Source of the DNA: Kribbella caucasensis | GTDB taxonomy: Bacteria; Actinomycetota; Actinomycetes; Propionibacteriales; Kribbellaceae | Direction of reading: 5' to 3' | Assembly: GCF_004361855.1 (NCBI RefSeq) | Contig: NZ_SNWQ01000012.1 | Location: 1 to 64,000, forward strand | DNA: 64,000 bases | Part shown: piece after piece, positions 10,284 through 18,792 of the stretch | How the letters are laid out: each line of letters begins with the position of its first letter | Position numbering within the stretch: position 1 is the first letter of the stretch | Made by a program: the position numbers and the translations under genes | The notes under the pieces: model-generated | Database searches by the model: none | What the model was told of the DNA's origin: nothing | Seen by the model: the letters and a program-made list of their open reading frames with translations, nothing else

Positions 10284-11285
10284 CTAGAGCGGGAGGGTCA
10301 GTAGTGGGGCCAGGCGGTCGGCGATCAAGTGGTAGCCGTCGGGGGTGGGGTGGACCTCGTCGGCGTACAGGTGGCGGGCTTCTTCGGGGGTGAGGATGGT
10401 GCGGCCGTCGATCAGGTGGAGGTCGGGGTCGTGCAGGGTGCGGGCGCCCAGTTCGATGCAGGCGCGGACGTCGTCGAGGGTGAGGCCGACGGCGTTCGGT
10501 TTGCCTTCCAGGTCGGGCGCGATGAGCGGTGTGATCACGACCAGTGGGGTGTGTGGATGGCCGTCGCGGACGGTGCTGACGAAGGACTCGACCTGGCCGG
10601 GAAGGGTTCGCCCGCTGAAGGTCTCGGCGCCGTAGATGTTGATCCCGAGGCACATCGAGATCAGCCTGGCGGGGGTGTCCCGGATCGTCCGGGCGGCGAT
10701 CGGGTCGAGGTGGCATTCGCCGGAGAAGCCGAGGGCGACCAGGTCCCATTGATGCCGCCGGGCGACCAGGGCCGGCCAGGTCTCCGAGGGACCATTCGCC
10801 CCGCTGCATTGGGTGATCGAGCTGCCGTACGTGATCCAGCGCGGCCCGGTCGGCGGCCGCGGCACTGCTTCCCCGTCGAAGCGGACCGCCCGCACGCCGA
10901 TCGCTCCGGACTGGGGTAGCCAGATCTCCAGATCGACCGGTTCGCCGGGGAGGTCGACGGTGATCAGTTGTTCGCCTGGGTTGACCTCATGGCGCTGGTG
11001 CAACTCGCCGCCGATCAGGAAGTCGACCGGTGCGATGCGCGCGTAGATGTCCAGAGCGGCCCGGATCTCCAGGGTGACCGCGGTCGCCGTCGTACTCCAG
11101 GCTGCCCGTACGCCGGCCGGGGTGGCCGCGCGTGACCAGAGGCGGTGGCCCGGCTTGTTCGGGTAGGCGTGCCAGTCGTGCAACCGGAACGTCTGGCCGC
11201 GCGGGTCGAGCCGCCAGAAGGTCGCCCAACCGTCGGCGTCGACCTCGCGGTACCGGTATCCGGTCCAGAGCGGATCAGCGACCAT
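10284..11285 (-). CDS. SGNH/GDSL-family hydrolase with N-terminal beta-sandwich domain
   Basis: A 333-residue protein. The C-terminal half is an SGNH hydrolase: block I is ITYGSSIT (Ser nucleophile), block III is GINIYG, and the catalytic Asp/His pair is in ADEVHPTPDGY. The N-terminal 140 residues look like the beta-sandwich domain seen in carbohydrate-esterase relatives. AAGGAG precedes the ATG. No signal peptide is evident, so it is probably cytoplasmic. It converges on glyQS with only four bases between the stop codons, and follows the GntR regulator gene by 44 bases on the same strand. Confidence 0.85.
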   Translation of the reverse strand: MVADPLWTGYRYREVDADGWATFWRLDPRGQTFRLHDWHAYPNKPGHRLWSRAATPAGVRAAWSTTATAVTLEIRAALDIYARIAPVDFLIGGELHQRHEVNPGEQLITVDLPGEPVDLEIWLPQSGAIGVRAVRFDGEAVPRPPTGPRWITYGSSITQCSGANGPSETWPALVARRHQWDLVALGFSGECHLDPIAARTIRDTPARLISMCLGINIYGAETFSGRTLPGQVESFVSTVRDGHPHTPLVVITPLIAPDLEGKPNAVGLTLDDVRACIELGARTLHDPDLHLIDGRTILTPEEARHLYADEVHPTPDGYHLIADRLAPLLTLPL

Positions 11286-11313
11286 GGCTCTCCTTCGTCA
11301 AAAGCCTGCCTAT

Positions 11314-11341
11314 CCTCAAGTGCCCAGCCTCAAGTGCCCAG
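11314..11341. repeat. 14-bp tandem duplication across the GntR stop codon
   Basis: CCTCAAGTGCCCAG occurs twice head to tail (11314-11327 and 11328-11341). On the minus strand it duplicates the last codons and stop of the GntR regulator gene, leaving a second stop copy just downstream. Confidence 0.85.
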
Positions 11342-11974
11342 GCTGCTCAGTGCGCGGGCGCCGAGGCTGGCGTTCACGTGGGCAAGCATGACAGCCGCGG
11401 CGGTCTCACCGTCGCGCGAGGCGATCGCGTCGACCAGGGCCAGGTGGTCGGCGTGGGTGCGCTCCAGGTCCTCCTCGGTCCGTCCGCTCTCCAGCGCCAG
11501 CCGGCGATAGCGGTCGGCCTTGTCCCAGAGCCCGTCAAGGGCCTGGATCAGGAGCTGGTTGTGCGACGCCGTGTAGATCGCGGCGTGGAAACAACGATGG
11601 CTGGCCAGCTCCTTCGGCCCGGGATCGGTCCGGAGCGGCTGAAGGTCCGACGCGGTCTGCCGGATCAGGTCGAGGTCCGCCCGGGTCCGGCGTTCCGCGG
11701 CGAGGCCGGCGGCCAGCGGATCCAGCGAGCGACGGATTTCGAGCAGGTCGCGAGCCTCCTCCGCGGTCAGCGCCGGCACTCGCGCGTCGCGGTGCGCGTC
11801 CAGCTCGACCAGGCCGTCGCTCATCAACCGGCGCAGCGCCTCCCGAAGCGGGGTCGTGCTGATGCCGAGCTCCCGCGCCAGCGACCCCTGCTGGATCACC
11901 GAGCCGGGTGCCAGCTCGCCGGCGAGGATCTTGTCCCGGACCAGCCCGTACGCCGTCTCCGCCTTCGTCGACAC
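11330..11974 (-). CDS. GntR-family transcriptional regulator (FadR/FCD subfamily)
   Basis: A 214-residue regulator with an N-terminal winged helix (LARELGISTTPLREALRRL) and a C-terminal all-helical FCD ligand domain (ARDLLEIRRSLDPLAAGLAA, HAAIYTASHN with putative metal-binding His). The start is a GTG at 11974 with GGAGG in front; the longer open frame upstream is not conserved coding. It is divergent from the dehydrogenase/aconitase operon, and TTATAACG-containing sites lie between them. FCD proteins usually sense carboxylic acids, which fits the neighbouring operon. Confidence 0.9.
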   Translation of the reverse strand: MSTKAETAYGLVRDKILAGELAPGSVIQQGSLARELGISTTPLREALRRLMSDGLVELDAHRDARVPALTAEEARDLLEIRRSLDPLAAGLAAERRTRADLDLIRQTASDLQPLRTDPGPKELASHRCFHAAIYTASHNQLLIQALDGLWDKADRYRRLALESGRTEEDLERTHADHLALVDAIASRDGETAAAVMLAHVNASLGARALSSLGT

Positions 11975-11986
11975 CGATCCTCCAGT

Positions 11987-12062
11987 CGTTATAACGCGAG
12001 ATCCGCCCGTTTCAAGCACTGAGACTACTCCACAAGCCAGCTTGACGAAACAGATTATAACG
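11987..12062. promoter_or_regulatory. Two putative GntR operators between divergent genes
   Basis: A perfect palindrome CGTTATAACG at 11987-11996 and a near copy GATTATAACG at 12053-12062. One lies next to the regulator start and the other next to the dehydrogenase promoter region, as expected for coordinated control. Confidence 0.55.
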
Positions 12063-12103
12063 AAGGACAGTGGTTCGCGGACACCGACGAGAGGACAGTC
12101 ACG

Positions 12104-13171
12104 ATGGATTCGACCCACAGCTACCGGCTCGGCGTCCTGTCCGGTGACGGCATCGGACCTGAGATCGTGCCCGCCGCTGTGCGGGTGATGGACGCCGCCG
12201 TCGCCGCAGCCGGTGCACCCCCGATCGAGTGGGTGCCGTTGCCCGTTGGCGCCGCCGCGATCGATACTCACGGCAGCTCCCTACCGCCGAAAACGGTCGA
12301 GACCCTCGCGGAGCTGGACGGTTGGTTGCTCGGCCCGCACGACAGCGCGTCGTACCCGGAACCGCATCGCTCCCAGCTCAACCCGAGCGGCGCGCTGCGC
12401 AAGCACTTCGACCTGTACGCGAACATCCGGCCGGCCAAGTCCTTCGACGATCGCGGCATCGACCTGGTCGTCGTACGGGAGAACACCGAGGGCTTCTACG
12501 CCGACCGCAGTACGTATCGCGGCACCGGCGAGTTCATGCCGACGCCGGATGTGGCCATCGCGATGGGCATCTTCACCCGGCCCGCGATCGAGCGGATCGC
12601 TCGGGAGGCGTTCGAGCTGGCGCGTCGCCGCCGCAACCACGTGACCGTTGTGCACAAGGCGAACGTGTTGCGTACCAGCACCGGCTTCTTCCTCGACATC
12701 TGCCGCGAGATCGCCGCGGCGTACCCCGAGGTCGAGGTGGACGACTTCCACATCGACGCGATGACGGTGCACCTGGTCCGGCGCGCTCCCGCGTTCGACG
12801 TCGTGGTGACGGAGAACATGTTCGGCGACATCCTCTCCGACCTGGCCGGCGAGCTGGCCGGGTCGCTCGGGATCGCGCCCTCGATCAACTCCTCCACCGA
12901 GCGCGCGATGGCCCAGGCCGCGCACGGTTCCGCGCCGGACATCGCCGGGCGGGATCTGGCCAACCCGACCGCGATGATCGGATCCGGCGCGATGCTGCTC
13001 GACTGGCTCGGCCGCCGGTACGACGACCAGCGCGCGCTCGAGGCCGCGGTACTGATCGAGAAGGGGCTGTCGGCAACCATCAGCCAAGGAACCCGGACCA
13101 GGGATCTCGGTGGAACTGCCGGTACGGCGGAGTTCGGGGCGGCTGTGGCGTCGTCGATCGGGTCGCCGTGA
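12104..13171 (+). CDS. Isocitrate/isopropylmalate-family dehydrogenase
   Basis: A 355-residue NAD(P)-dependent beta-decarboxylating dehydrogenase. Family motifs are clear: GDGIGPEI at the N-terminus, LRKHFDLYANIRPAKSF with the substrate-binding arginines, VVRENTEGFYADRS, NMFGDILSDLAGELAGSLG and AHGSAPDIAG. It would oxidise and decarboxylate a 2-hydroxy acid of the malate type. The residues just before LRK (NPSGA) match neither canonical isocitrate, isopropylmalate nor tartrate dehydrogenases as I know them, so the substrate is open. GAGAGGACAG precedes the ATG. An aconitase-family gene starts in its stop codon, so the pair likely acts in sequence. Confidence 0.88.
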   Translation: MDSTHSYRLGVLSGDGIGPEIVPAAVRVMDAAVAAAGAPPIEWVPLPVGAAAIDTHGSSLPPKTVETLAELDGWLLGPHDSASYPEPHRSQLNPSGALRKHFDLYANIRPAKSFDDRGIDLVVVRENTEGFYADRSTYRGTGEFMPTPDVAIAMGIFTRPAIERIAREAFELARRRRNHVTVVHKANVLRTSTGFFLDICREIAAAYPEVEVDDFHIDAMTVHLVRRAPAFDVVVTENMFGDILSDLAGELAGSLGIAPSINSSTERAMAQAAHGSAPDIAGRDLANPTAMIGSGAMLLDWLGRRYDDQRALEAAVLIEKGLSATISQGTRTRDLGGTAGTAEFGAAVASSIGSP

Positions 13172-15627
13172 TCTACCAGCCATTGCAGGCGTCACCCCGG
13201 ATGCCCCGGACCCTGCGCATCCTGCTGGAGAACGCACTCCGGCACCACACGGCAGCCGACGTACTGCGGAATTGGGTGCCTGGGGCAACCGGTGAGATCG
13301 AGGTGTTCCCGTCCCGCGTATTCCTGCACGACACGAACGGCGTACCCGTGCTCGCCGACCTCGCCTCGATGCGCGACGCACTGGCCGAGTTCGGTGGCGA
13401 TCCGGCCGGGCTGGATCCAGTGATCCCGGCCGAGTTGGTGGTCGACCACTCGGTGATCGCGGACGTCTTCGGCCGGCCGGACGCGTTGGAGCGCAACGTC
13501 GAGCTGGAGTACCACCGCAACGCCGAGCGGTACCGCTTCCTGCGTTGGGGGCAGCAGGCCTTCGACCGGTTGAAGATCGTGCCGCCGGGATCGGGGATCA
13601 TGCACCAGGTCAACCTGGAGAAGCTGGCCCGGGTCGTGGAGATCCGCGATGGCGTGGCATTCCCGGATCTCTGCCTGGGCACGGATTCGCACACCACGAT
13701 GGTCAACGGACTCGGTGTGCTCGGCTGGGGGATCGGCGGGATCGAGGCCGAGGCCGCGATGCTCGGGCAGTCGGTCTCGATGCTGATCCCGCCGGTGGTC
13801 GGTGTCCGGCTGACTGGTTTGCTGCCGGCCGGTACGACGGCGACCGATCTGGTGCTGACGATCACAGAGCGGCTGCGCGCACACGGAGTGGTCGGCAAGT
13901 TCGTCGAGTTCTTCGGCCCGGCGCTCGCGGAGCTCCCGGTCGCGGATCGGGCGACGATCGCGAACATGAGCCCGGAGTTCGGATCGACCGTCGCATGGTT
14001 CCCGATCGACGAGCAGACGCTCACCTATCTCCGCTTCACGGGTCGCCCGGCCGAGCACGTCGACCTGGTGGAGGACTACGCCAAGGAACAAGGGCTCTGG
14101 CACGACTCGACCACCGAGCTGACCTTCGACGAGGAACTGACCGTCGACCTGGCCGACGTGGTCCCGTCGATCGCCGGCCCGAACCGTCCCTACCAGCGCA
14201 TCCCGTTGACCGAGGTACCGACCACCAAGGCTCCGACCGACGAACTGCGGGACGGGTCGGTGGTGGTCGCCGCGATCACGTCGTGCACGAACACGTCCAA
14301 TCCGAGCGTGATGGTCGCGGCCGGACTGCTGGCGAAGAAGGCCGTCGAACGCGGGCTCGCAACGCAGCCGTGGGTGAAGACGACCCTGTCGCCCGGATCG
14401 CGAGTGGTGATGGAGTACTACGATGCCGCCGGGCTGACGCCGTACCTGAACAAGCTCGGGTTCCACCTGGCCGGATTCGGCTGTATGACGTGTATCGGCG
14501 CGTCGGGTGGGCTCGCGGACGGCGTGGCCGAAGTGGTTCGCGCAAAGGACTTGTCGGTCGCGGCCGTGCTGTCGGGGAACCGGAACTTCGAGAGCCGGAT
14601 CCAGCCCGACGTCCGGCAGAACTACCTCGCTTCGCCGCCGCTCGTGGTCGCCTACGCGCTCGCGGGACGGATGGATCTCGACCTCCAGGCCGATCCGCTC
14701 GGAGTGGACGACGATGGCCGGCCGGTCCATCTGAGGGATCTGTGGCCGTCCCGGAACGAGATCGAAGAGGTGATCCGGACGGCGCTGCGGCCCGAGATGT
14801 TCACCGAGGTCTACGCCGACGTGTTCGCAGGTGACGATCGCTGGCGGAATCTGCCCGCTCCCGTCGGCGACACGTTCGCCTGGGAGGACGAATCGACGTA
14901 TCTCCGGCGTCCGCCGTACCTGGAAAACCCTGCGCAGCCTGGTGATCTGAAGGGCGCGCGGGCGTTGGTGCGGCTCGGCGACTCGGTGACCACGGATCAC
15001 TTGTCGCCGGCTGGAGCGATCCCGGCCGACAGCGTTGCCGGGATGTATCTGCGTGAGTTGGGTGTGCGTGAGCTGAACACTTACGCATCGCGGCGCGGGA
15101 ACCACTTGGTGATGATGCGTGGCGCGTTCGCCAATCTGCGGTTGCGGAATGCGTTGGTGGACGTTGAAGGCGGCTTCACGACCAAGGATGGCGAGCTGCT
15201 GACGATCTACGACGCGGCCGAGGCCTACCGGGCGGACGGTACGCCGGTGGTGGTTGTCGCGGGCAAGGATTACGGGATCGGGTCGTCGCGGGACTGGGCG
15301 GCGAAGGGGCCCGCCCTGCTCGGCGTACGGGCTGTGCTGGCGCAGTCGTTCGAGCGGATCCATCGGTCGAACCTGGTCGGGATGGGCGTGCTGCCGCTGG
15401 AGTTCGCGGCGGGCGAGGGGGACGACCTGACCGGTGAGGAGCCGATCGACATCACGCTTGGCGAGGACGGGTTCGCCCTGGTCCGATCCGCCGGTCGTAG
15501 TTATCGGATGCGGATGCGGCTCGATACGCCGCGGGAGGTCGAGTACTACCGGCACGGCGGGGTGCTGCCTTACGTGCTGGCGCGGTTGCGCGGGGAAGCG
15601 TTGCCTCACTTGGAGCGTAACGAGTAA
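13168..15627 (+). CDS. Aconitate hydratase family protein (AcnA-like, compact)
   Basis: An 819-residue iron-sulfur hydro-lyase of the AcnA branch. The [4Fe-4S] ligands are Cys373 (SCTNTSNP) and Cys439/Cys442 (GCMTCIG). Other family blocks include DLCLGTDSHTTMVNGLGVL, GKFVEFFG, SGNRNFESRI, LGDSVTTDHLSPAG and GSSRDWAAKG. It is about 70-100 residues shorter than typical AcnA, missing N-terminal residues and a linker before SCTNTS. The start is taken as the GTG overlapping the dehydrogenase stop (GTGA). Pairing with an isocitrate-type dehydrogenase and a GntR regulator suggests a dedicated side pathway rather than the housekeeping citric acid cycle copy. Confidence 0.88.
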   Translation: MIYQPLQASPRMPRTLRILLENALRHHTAADVLRNWVPGATGEIEVFPSRVFLHDTNGVPVLADLASMRDALAEFGGDPAGLDPVIPAELVVDHSVIADVFGRPDALERNVELEYHRNAERYRFLRWGQQAFDRLKIVPPGSGIMHQVNLEKLARVVEIRDGVAFPDLCLGTDSHTTMVNGLGVLGWGIGGIEAEAAMLGQSVSMLIPPVVGVRLTGLLPAGTTATDLVLTITERLRAHGVVGKFVEFFGPALAELPVADRATIANMSPEFGSTVAWFPIDEQTLTYLRFTGRPAEHVDLVEDYAKEQGLWHDSTTELTFDEELTVDLADVVPSIAGPNRPYQRIPLTEVPTTKAPTDELRDGSVVVAAITSCTNTSNPSVMVAAGLLAKKAVERGLATQPWVKTTLSPGSRVVMEYYDAAGLTPYLNKLGFHLAGFGCMTCIGASGGLADGVAEVVRAKDLSVAAVLSGNRNFESRIQPDVRQNYLASPPLVVAYALAGRMDLDLQADPLGVDDDGRPVHLRDLWPSRNEIEEVIRTALRPEMFTEVYADVFAGDDRWRNLPAPVGDTFAWEDESTYLRRPPYLENPAQPGDLKGARALVRLGDSVTTDHLSPAGAIPADSVAGMYLRELGVRELNTYASRRGNHLVMMRGAFANLRLRNALVDVEGGFTTKDGELLTIYDAAEAYRADGTPVVVVAGKDYGIGSSRDWAAKGPALLGVRAVLAQSFERIHRSNLVGMGVLPLEFAAGEGDDLTGEEPIDITLGEDGFALVRSAGRSYRMRMRLDTPREVEYYRHGGVLPYVLARLRGEALPHLERNE

Positions 15628-15655
15628 GCTGATGTAACAGGTGATGCAGATTAAC

Positions 15656-15674
15656 TCAGGTTACGCTCACCTAA
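15656..15674. promoter_or_regulatory. IdeR/DtxR-type iron box
   Basis: Read on the minus strand, TTAGGTGAGCGTAACCTGA matches the IdeR consensus TTAGGTTAGGCTAACCTAA at 15 of 19 positions. It lies 25 bases before the VIT1/CCC1 gene start. It predicts iron-dependent control of that transporter. Confidence 0.7.
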
Positions 15675-15698
15675 TCCCCTGCGGAAGGAATTCCAGAG

Positions 15699-16409
15699 AT
15701 GACCGCGGAAGTCGTGGCCGAGATCCATCACTCGCACCGGGACGTGACCGGCGGCTGGTTGCGCCCGGCGACCTTCGGCGTGATGGACGGGCTGGTGTCG
15801 AACTTCGCGCTGGTCGCCGGCGTTGTCGGCGGCGGTGCGAGCGGCAAGGTGGTAATCGTCACCGGCCTGGCCGGCTTGGTCGCCGGGGCCTGCTCGATGG
15901 CGTCCGGCGAGTTCACCTCGGTGTCGTCGCAGACCGAGCTGATGCGGTCCGAGATCGAGGTCGAGCGGCGCGAGCTGAAGGTCCATCCCGAGGAGGAGCT
16001 GAAAGAGCTCGCGATGATGTACGAGGCGAAGGGCCTGCGCCCGGAGCTCGCCCTCGAGGTAGCCAAGGAGCTGACCGTCGATCCCGACGTCGCCCTGGAC
16101 GTTCACGTCCGCGAGGAGCTCGGTGTCGACCCCAACGATCTGCCGTCGCCCTGGCTGGCGGCCGGTTCGTCGTTCGTGGCCTTCGCGTTCGGTGCGGTGA
16201 TCCCGCTGCTCCCGTTCATCTTCGGCGCCGCCAGCGTGCTGCCCGCGCTGTTGCTGAGTGCATTGGGCCTGCTGGTTACCGGTGGCATCATCGGCAAGAT
16301 CACCGCCCGCCCGTTCTGGTACGGCGGCGGCCGGCAACTGTTGCTCGGTGGGCTGTCCGCCGCCATCACCTACCTGATCGGCCTGGCAGTAGGTACCGGT
16401 CTGTCATGA
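15699..16409 (+). CDS. VIT1/CCC1-family iron/manganese transporter
   Basis: A 236-residue membrane protein of the VIT1/CCC1 family, which moves Fe2+ or Mn2+ across membranes. The signature MDGLVSNFALVAGVVGGGAS sits in the first transmembrane helix, followed by a second helix, a charged cytosolic metal-binding segment (QTELMRSEIEVERRELK and EEELKEL, about residues 85-145) and three C-terminal helices. GGAAGG precedes the ATG. An iron box lies in its promoter region, so it is probably controlled by IdeR; export or sequestration of excess iron is the likely role. The next gene begins in its stop codon. Confidence 0.9.
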   Translation: MTAEVVAEIHHSHRDVTGGWLRPATFGVMDGLVSNFALVAGVVGGGASGKVVIVTGLAGLVAGACSMASGEFTSVSSQTELMRSEIEVERRELKVHPEEELKELAMMYEAKGLRPELALEVAKELTVDPDVALDVHVREELGVDPNDLPSPWLAAGSSFVAFAFGAVIPLLPFIFGAASVLPALLLSALGLLVTGGIIGKITARPFWYGGGRQLLLGGLSAAITYLIGLAVGTGLS

Positions 16410-18199
16410 GACCACTGCGGGTGACGGTGCTGGTGAAGCAGGTGCCGAAGGGGGATCACAGCGGCCGGCTCGACGCCGAAGGGCGGCTGGAGCGGACCGG
16501 GGCCGTGACCGAGATGAACCCGTGGTGCCGCCGCGCCGTCGCCCAGGCTGTCCGGCTGGCCCGTGAGACGGGCGGACGTAGTACGGCGATCACGATGGGT
16601 CCGCCGGCCGCGGTCGATGTACTGCGCGAGTCGCTGGCCTGGGGGATCGACGACGCGGTCCAGCTCAGTGATCCCGTATTGGCCGGGTCCGACTGTCTCG
16701 TCACCGCTCGCGCGCTCGCCGGTCTGGTGGATCGGGCTGATCTTGTGTTGGTCGGCGCGAGTTCGGTCGACGGGAGCACGGGTGCGGTCGGCGCGATGAT
16801 CGCCGAACTGCTGGGGCTGCCGTTCGCGGGTCCGGTGCTGACGATCGAGCCCGAGGATGACGGTACGACGATCCGGGTGCGGGCCGTGGTTCAGCGTGAC
16901 GACGGGCGCGAGTCGGTCGTCGTACAGCTGCCCGCGGTCCTGGCGGTCGCCGAACGTTCCTGCCCGCCCGTGAAGGTCCCGGTGGAGGAGTGGTCGTCCG
17001 CGGACTCCGTACGTCGCGTCACCACCGCCGCGCTCGCTCCGGGGACCTGGGGTCTGGCTGGCAGCCCGACCAAGGTCAACGGAGTCCAGCCGGTCGGGTT
17101 GACCCGCGAACCCGTCATCTTCCGTGGCACCCCCAGCATCCAGGCCGGCCGAGCGATCACCGAACTCCTGACCCGAGGCTGCTTCGACCGACTGAACCTG
17201 GCCACCACCCAAGACGAGGTCGTACCAGAACCGCTTGCCGCCCCGTCGGGACGAGGGCCTGAGGTTGTCCTGCTGGCCGGACCAGGGCCGGAGGCCGGTA
17301 CCCGGGCTCTGCTCGGCGCGGCGGCAGTCCTTGCCGCTGAGGTCAGCGGGTCGGTGACTGCGGTGACTGCGGGGCGAGCGACTGAGCAGCTGTTCGGGTG
17401 GGGTGCGGATTCGGTGGTGCTGCTCGGGGGCGATGCACCTCGGCCGGTGGCCGCCGCGTTGGCTGAGTGGATGGCCGGTACTTCGCCCTGGGCTGTGCTC
17501 GGTGCGGCGTTGCCATGGGACCGGGAGGTTCTCGCCAGGCTCGCGGTGGCCTCCGGCGCGGGCCTGATGTCGGATCTCATCAGCCTGACGAGCCGTCGCA
17601 ACGATGGTCCGGTGCCACGGTTGACCGGGTTGAAGCCGTCCGGCGGCGGAGTGCTGGCAAAGATCGTCAGTTCTGGTTCGCCGCAGATCGCGACCGTGCG
17701 GACCGGCCTGCTCCCGCTGCGGAAACCGCGCGCGCCCCGCGTCCACCGGCACTACGAACTCACGGTGCCGCCTGATCCCGCGATCGTGTGGACGGATCGG
17801 CGTACCGGGCACGAAGGCGACGCGCTGGACCGGGCCGACGTGGTGATCGGGGTCGGGCGCGGTGTCGACCCCACGCAGTACGAGGCGCTGGAACCGATCC
17901 GCAGACTGCTCGGCGCCGAGCTGGCCGCCACCCGCAAGGTCACCGACGAGGGCTGGATGCCACACGGCCGGCAGCTAGGGATCACCGGCCGGAGTGTGGC
18001 ACCGCGGATGTACGTCGCGGTCGGCCTGTCCGGCAACCAGAACCACCTGGTCGGCGCGAGCCGGGCCGGGACCGTCCTCGCGATCAACACCGACCCGGCG
18101 GCGGAGATCTTCGCGCACTGCGACGTCGGGCTGGTCGCGGACTGGCGGGAGGTGATGCCCCACCTCGTCGACGCCTTGCAGGAACATGCGATCCGGTGA
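16406..18199 (+). CDS. Fused electron transfer flavoprotein, beta and alpha subunits
   Basis: A 597-residue single-chain electron transfer flavoprotein. The N-terminal 250 residues are EtfB-like (VTVLVKQVPKG, TEMNPWCRRAVAQAV). The rest is EtfA-like and ends with the FAD-binding domain (GRQLGITGRSVAPRMYVAVG, SGNQNHLVG, AINTDPAAEIFAHCDVGLV). EtfA and EtfB are normally separate genes. The ATG overlaps the transporter stop (ATGA), so translation is coupled. Several FAD-contact residues differ from the standard SGAIQH pattern, so its redox partners may be unusual. No dehydrogenase or ETF:quinone oxidoreductase gene is nearby. Confidence 0.82.
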   Translation: MRPLRVTVLVKQVPKGDHSGRLDAEGRLERTGAVTEMNPWCRRAVAQAVRLARETGGRSTAITMGPPAAVDVLRESLAWGIDDAVQLSDPVLAGSDCLVTARALAGLVDRADLVLVGASSVDGSTGAVGAMIAELLGLPFAGPVLTIEPEDDGTTIRVRAVVQRDDGRESVVVQLPAVLAVAERSCPPVKVPVEEWSSADSVRRVTTAALAPGTWGLAGSPTKVNGVQPVGLTREPVIFRGTPSIQAGRAITELLTRGCFDRLNLATTQDEVVPEPLAAPSGRGPEVVLLAGPGPEAGTRALLGAAAVLAAEVSGSVTAVTAGRATEQLFGWGADSVVLLGGDAPRPVAAALAEWMAGTSPWAVLGAALPWDREVLARLAVASGAGLMSDLISLTSRRNDGPVPRLTGLKPSGGGVLAKIVSSGSPQIATVRTGLLPLRKPRAPRVHRHYELTVPPDPAIVWTDRRTGHEGDALDRADVVIGVGRGVDPTQYEALEPIRRLLGAELAATRKVTDEGWMPHGRQLGITGRSVAPRMYVAVGLSGNQNHLVGASRAGTVLAINTDPAAEIFAHCDVGLVADWREVMPHLVDALQEHAIR

Positions 18200-18219
18200 G
18201 TACGGATAACCTGTCCGGC

Positions 18220-18792
18220 ATGGCAACGTCCCGTCGTACCAAGGCTCCCGTGAAAGAAACCTGGCTGCTGCTGATCTACAAGGTGCCCAGCGATTCGTCC
18301 CGGGCCCGGGTGGCGGTCTGGCGGGAGCTGAAGCGGCTCGGCGGGTTCTACGTGCAGCAGGCTGTCTGTGTGCTGCCCGATCGCGAGGATCTGCGGGCCG
18401 GGTTGGCGAAGGTCCGTGAGCGGGTCACCGAGCTCGGTGGCTCGAGTGTGTTCCTCACCTTGACCGATGTCGACGACGACGCCCGGACGCAGTTCGTCGA
18501 GGGGTTCCGCAGTCAGTCGGCCAAGGAGTACGCCGAGATCGTCGAGGAGTGCGACACCAAGTTCGTCAAGGAGATCGAGTTCGAGCGGTTCCGGGAGAAC
18601 TACACGTTCGAGGAGGCCGAGGAGATCCGGCAGGACCTGGAGAAGCTGCGGCGCTGGCTGGCCAAGGTCGAGGGCCGCGACTGGATGGATGCCGAGGGCA
18701 AGGAGCTGGCCCGGTCCAAGGTGGCCGACTGCGAGCGGATGCTGGAGGAGTTCGAGGCGGACGTCTACGAACGCACCGAGGGCAAGGTCTAG
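18220..18792 (+). CDS. ChrB N-terminal-domain-like protein
   Basis: A 190-residue protein related to the N-terminal domain of chromate-resistance protein ChrB (ETWLLLIYKVPSDSSRARVAVWRELKR, shown here in part: LLLIYKVPSDSSRARVAVW, then LGGFYVQQAVCVLPDR), followed by a long helical, charged C-terminal half. Many actinobacteria carry such stand-alone proteins; the molecular role is not settled. An alternative GTG start at 18196 would overlap the flavoprotein stop (GTGA) and add eight residues. Its TAG stop overlaps the stop of the convergent RpiR gene in the tetramer CTAG. Confidence 0.75.
   Translation: MATSRRTKAPVKETWLLLIYKVPSDSSRARVAVWRELKRLGGFYVQQAVCVLPDREDLRAGLAKVRERVTELGGSSVFLTLTDVDDDARTQFVEGFRSQSAKEYAEIVEECDTKFVKEIEFERFRENYTFEEAEEIRQDLEKLRRWLAKVEGRDWMDAEGKELARSKVADCERMLEEFEADVYERTEGKV

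Noticed and set aside
12229..13167. Upstream extension of the aconitase frame
   Set aside because: The frame happens to stay open through the dehydrogenase gene, but the translation is Arg-rich noise; homology to AcnA begins only after 13168.
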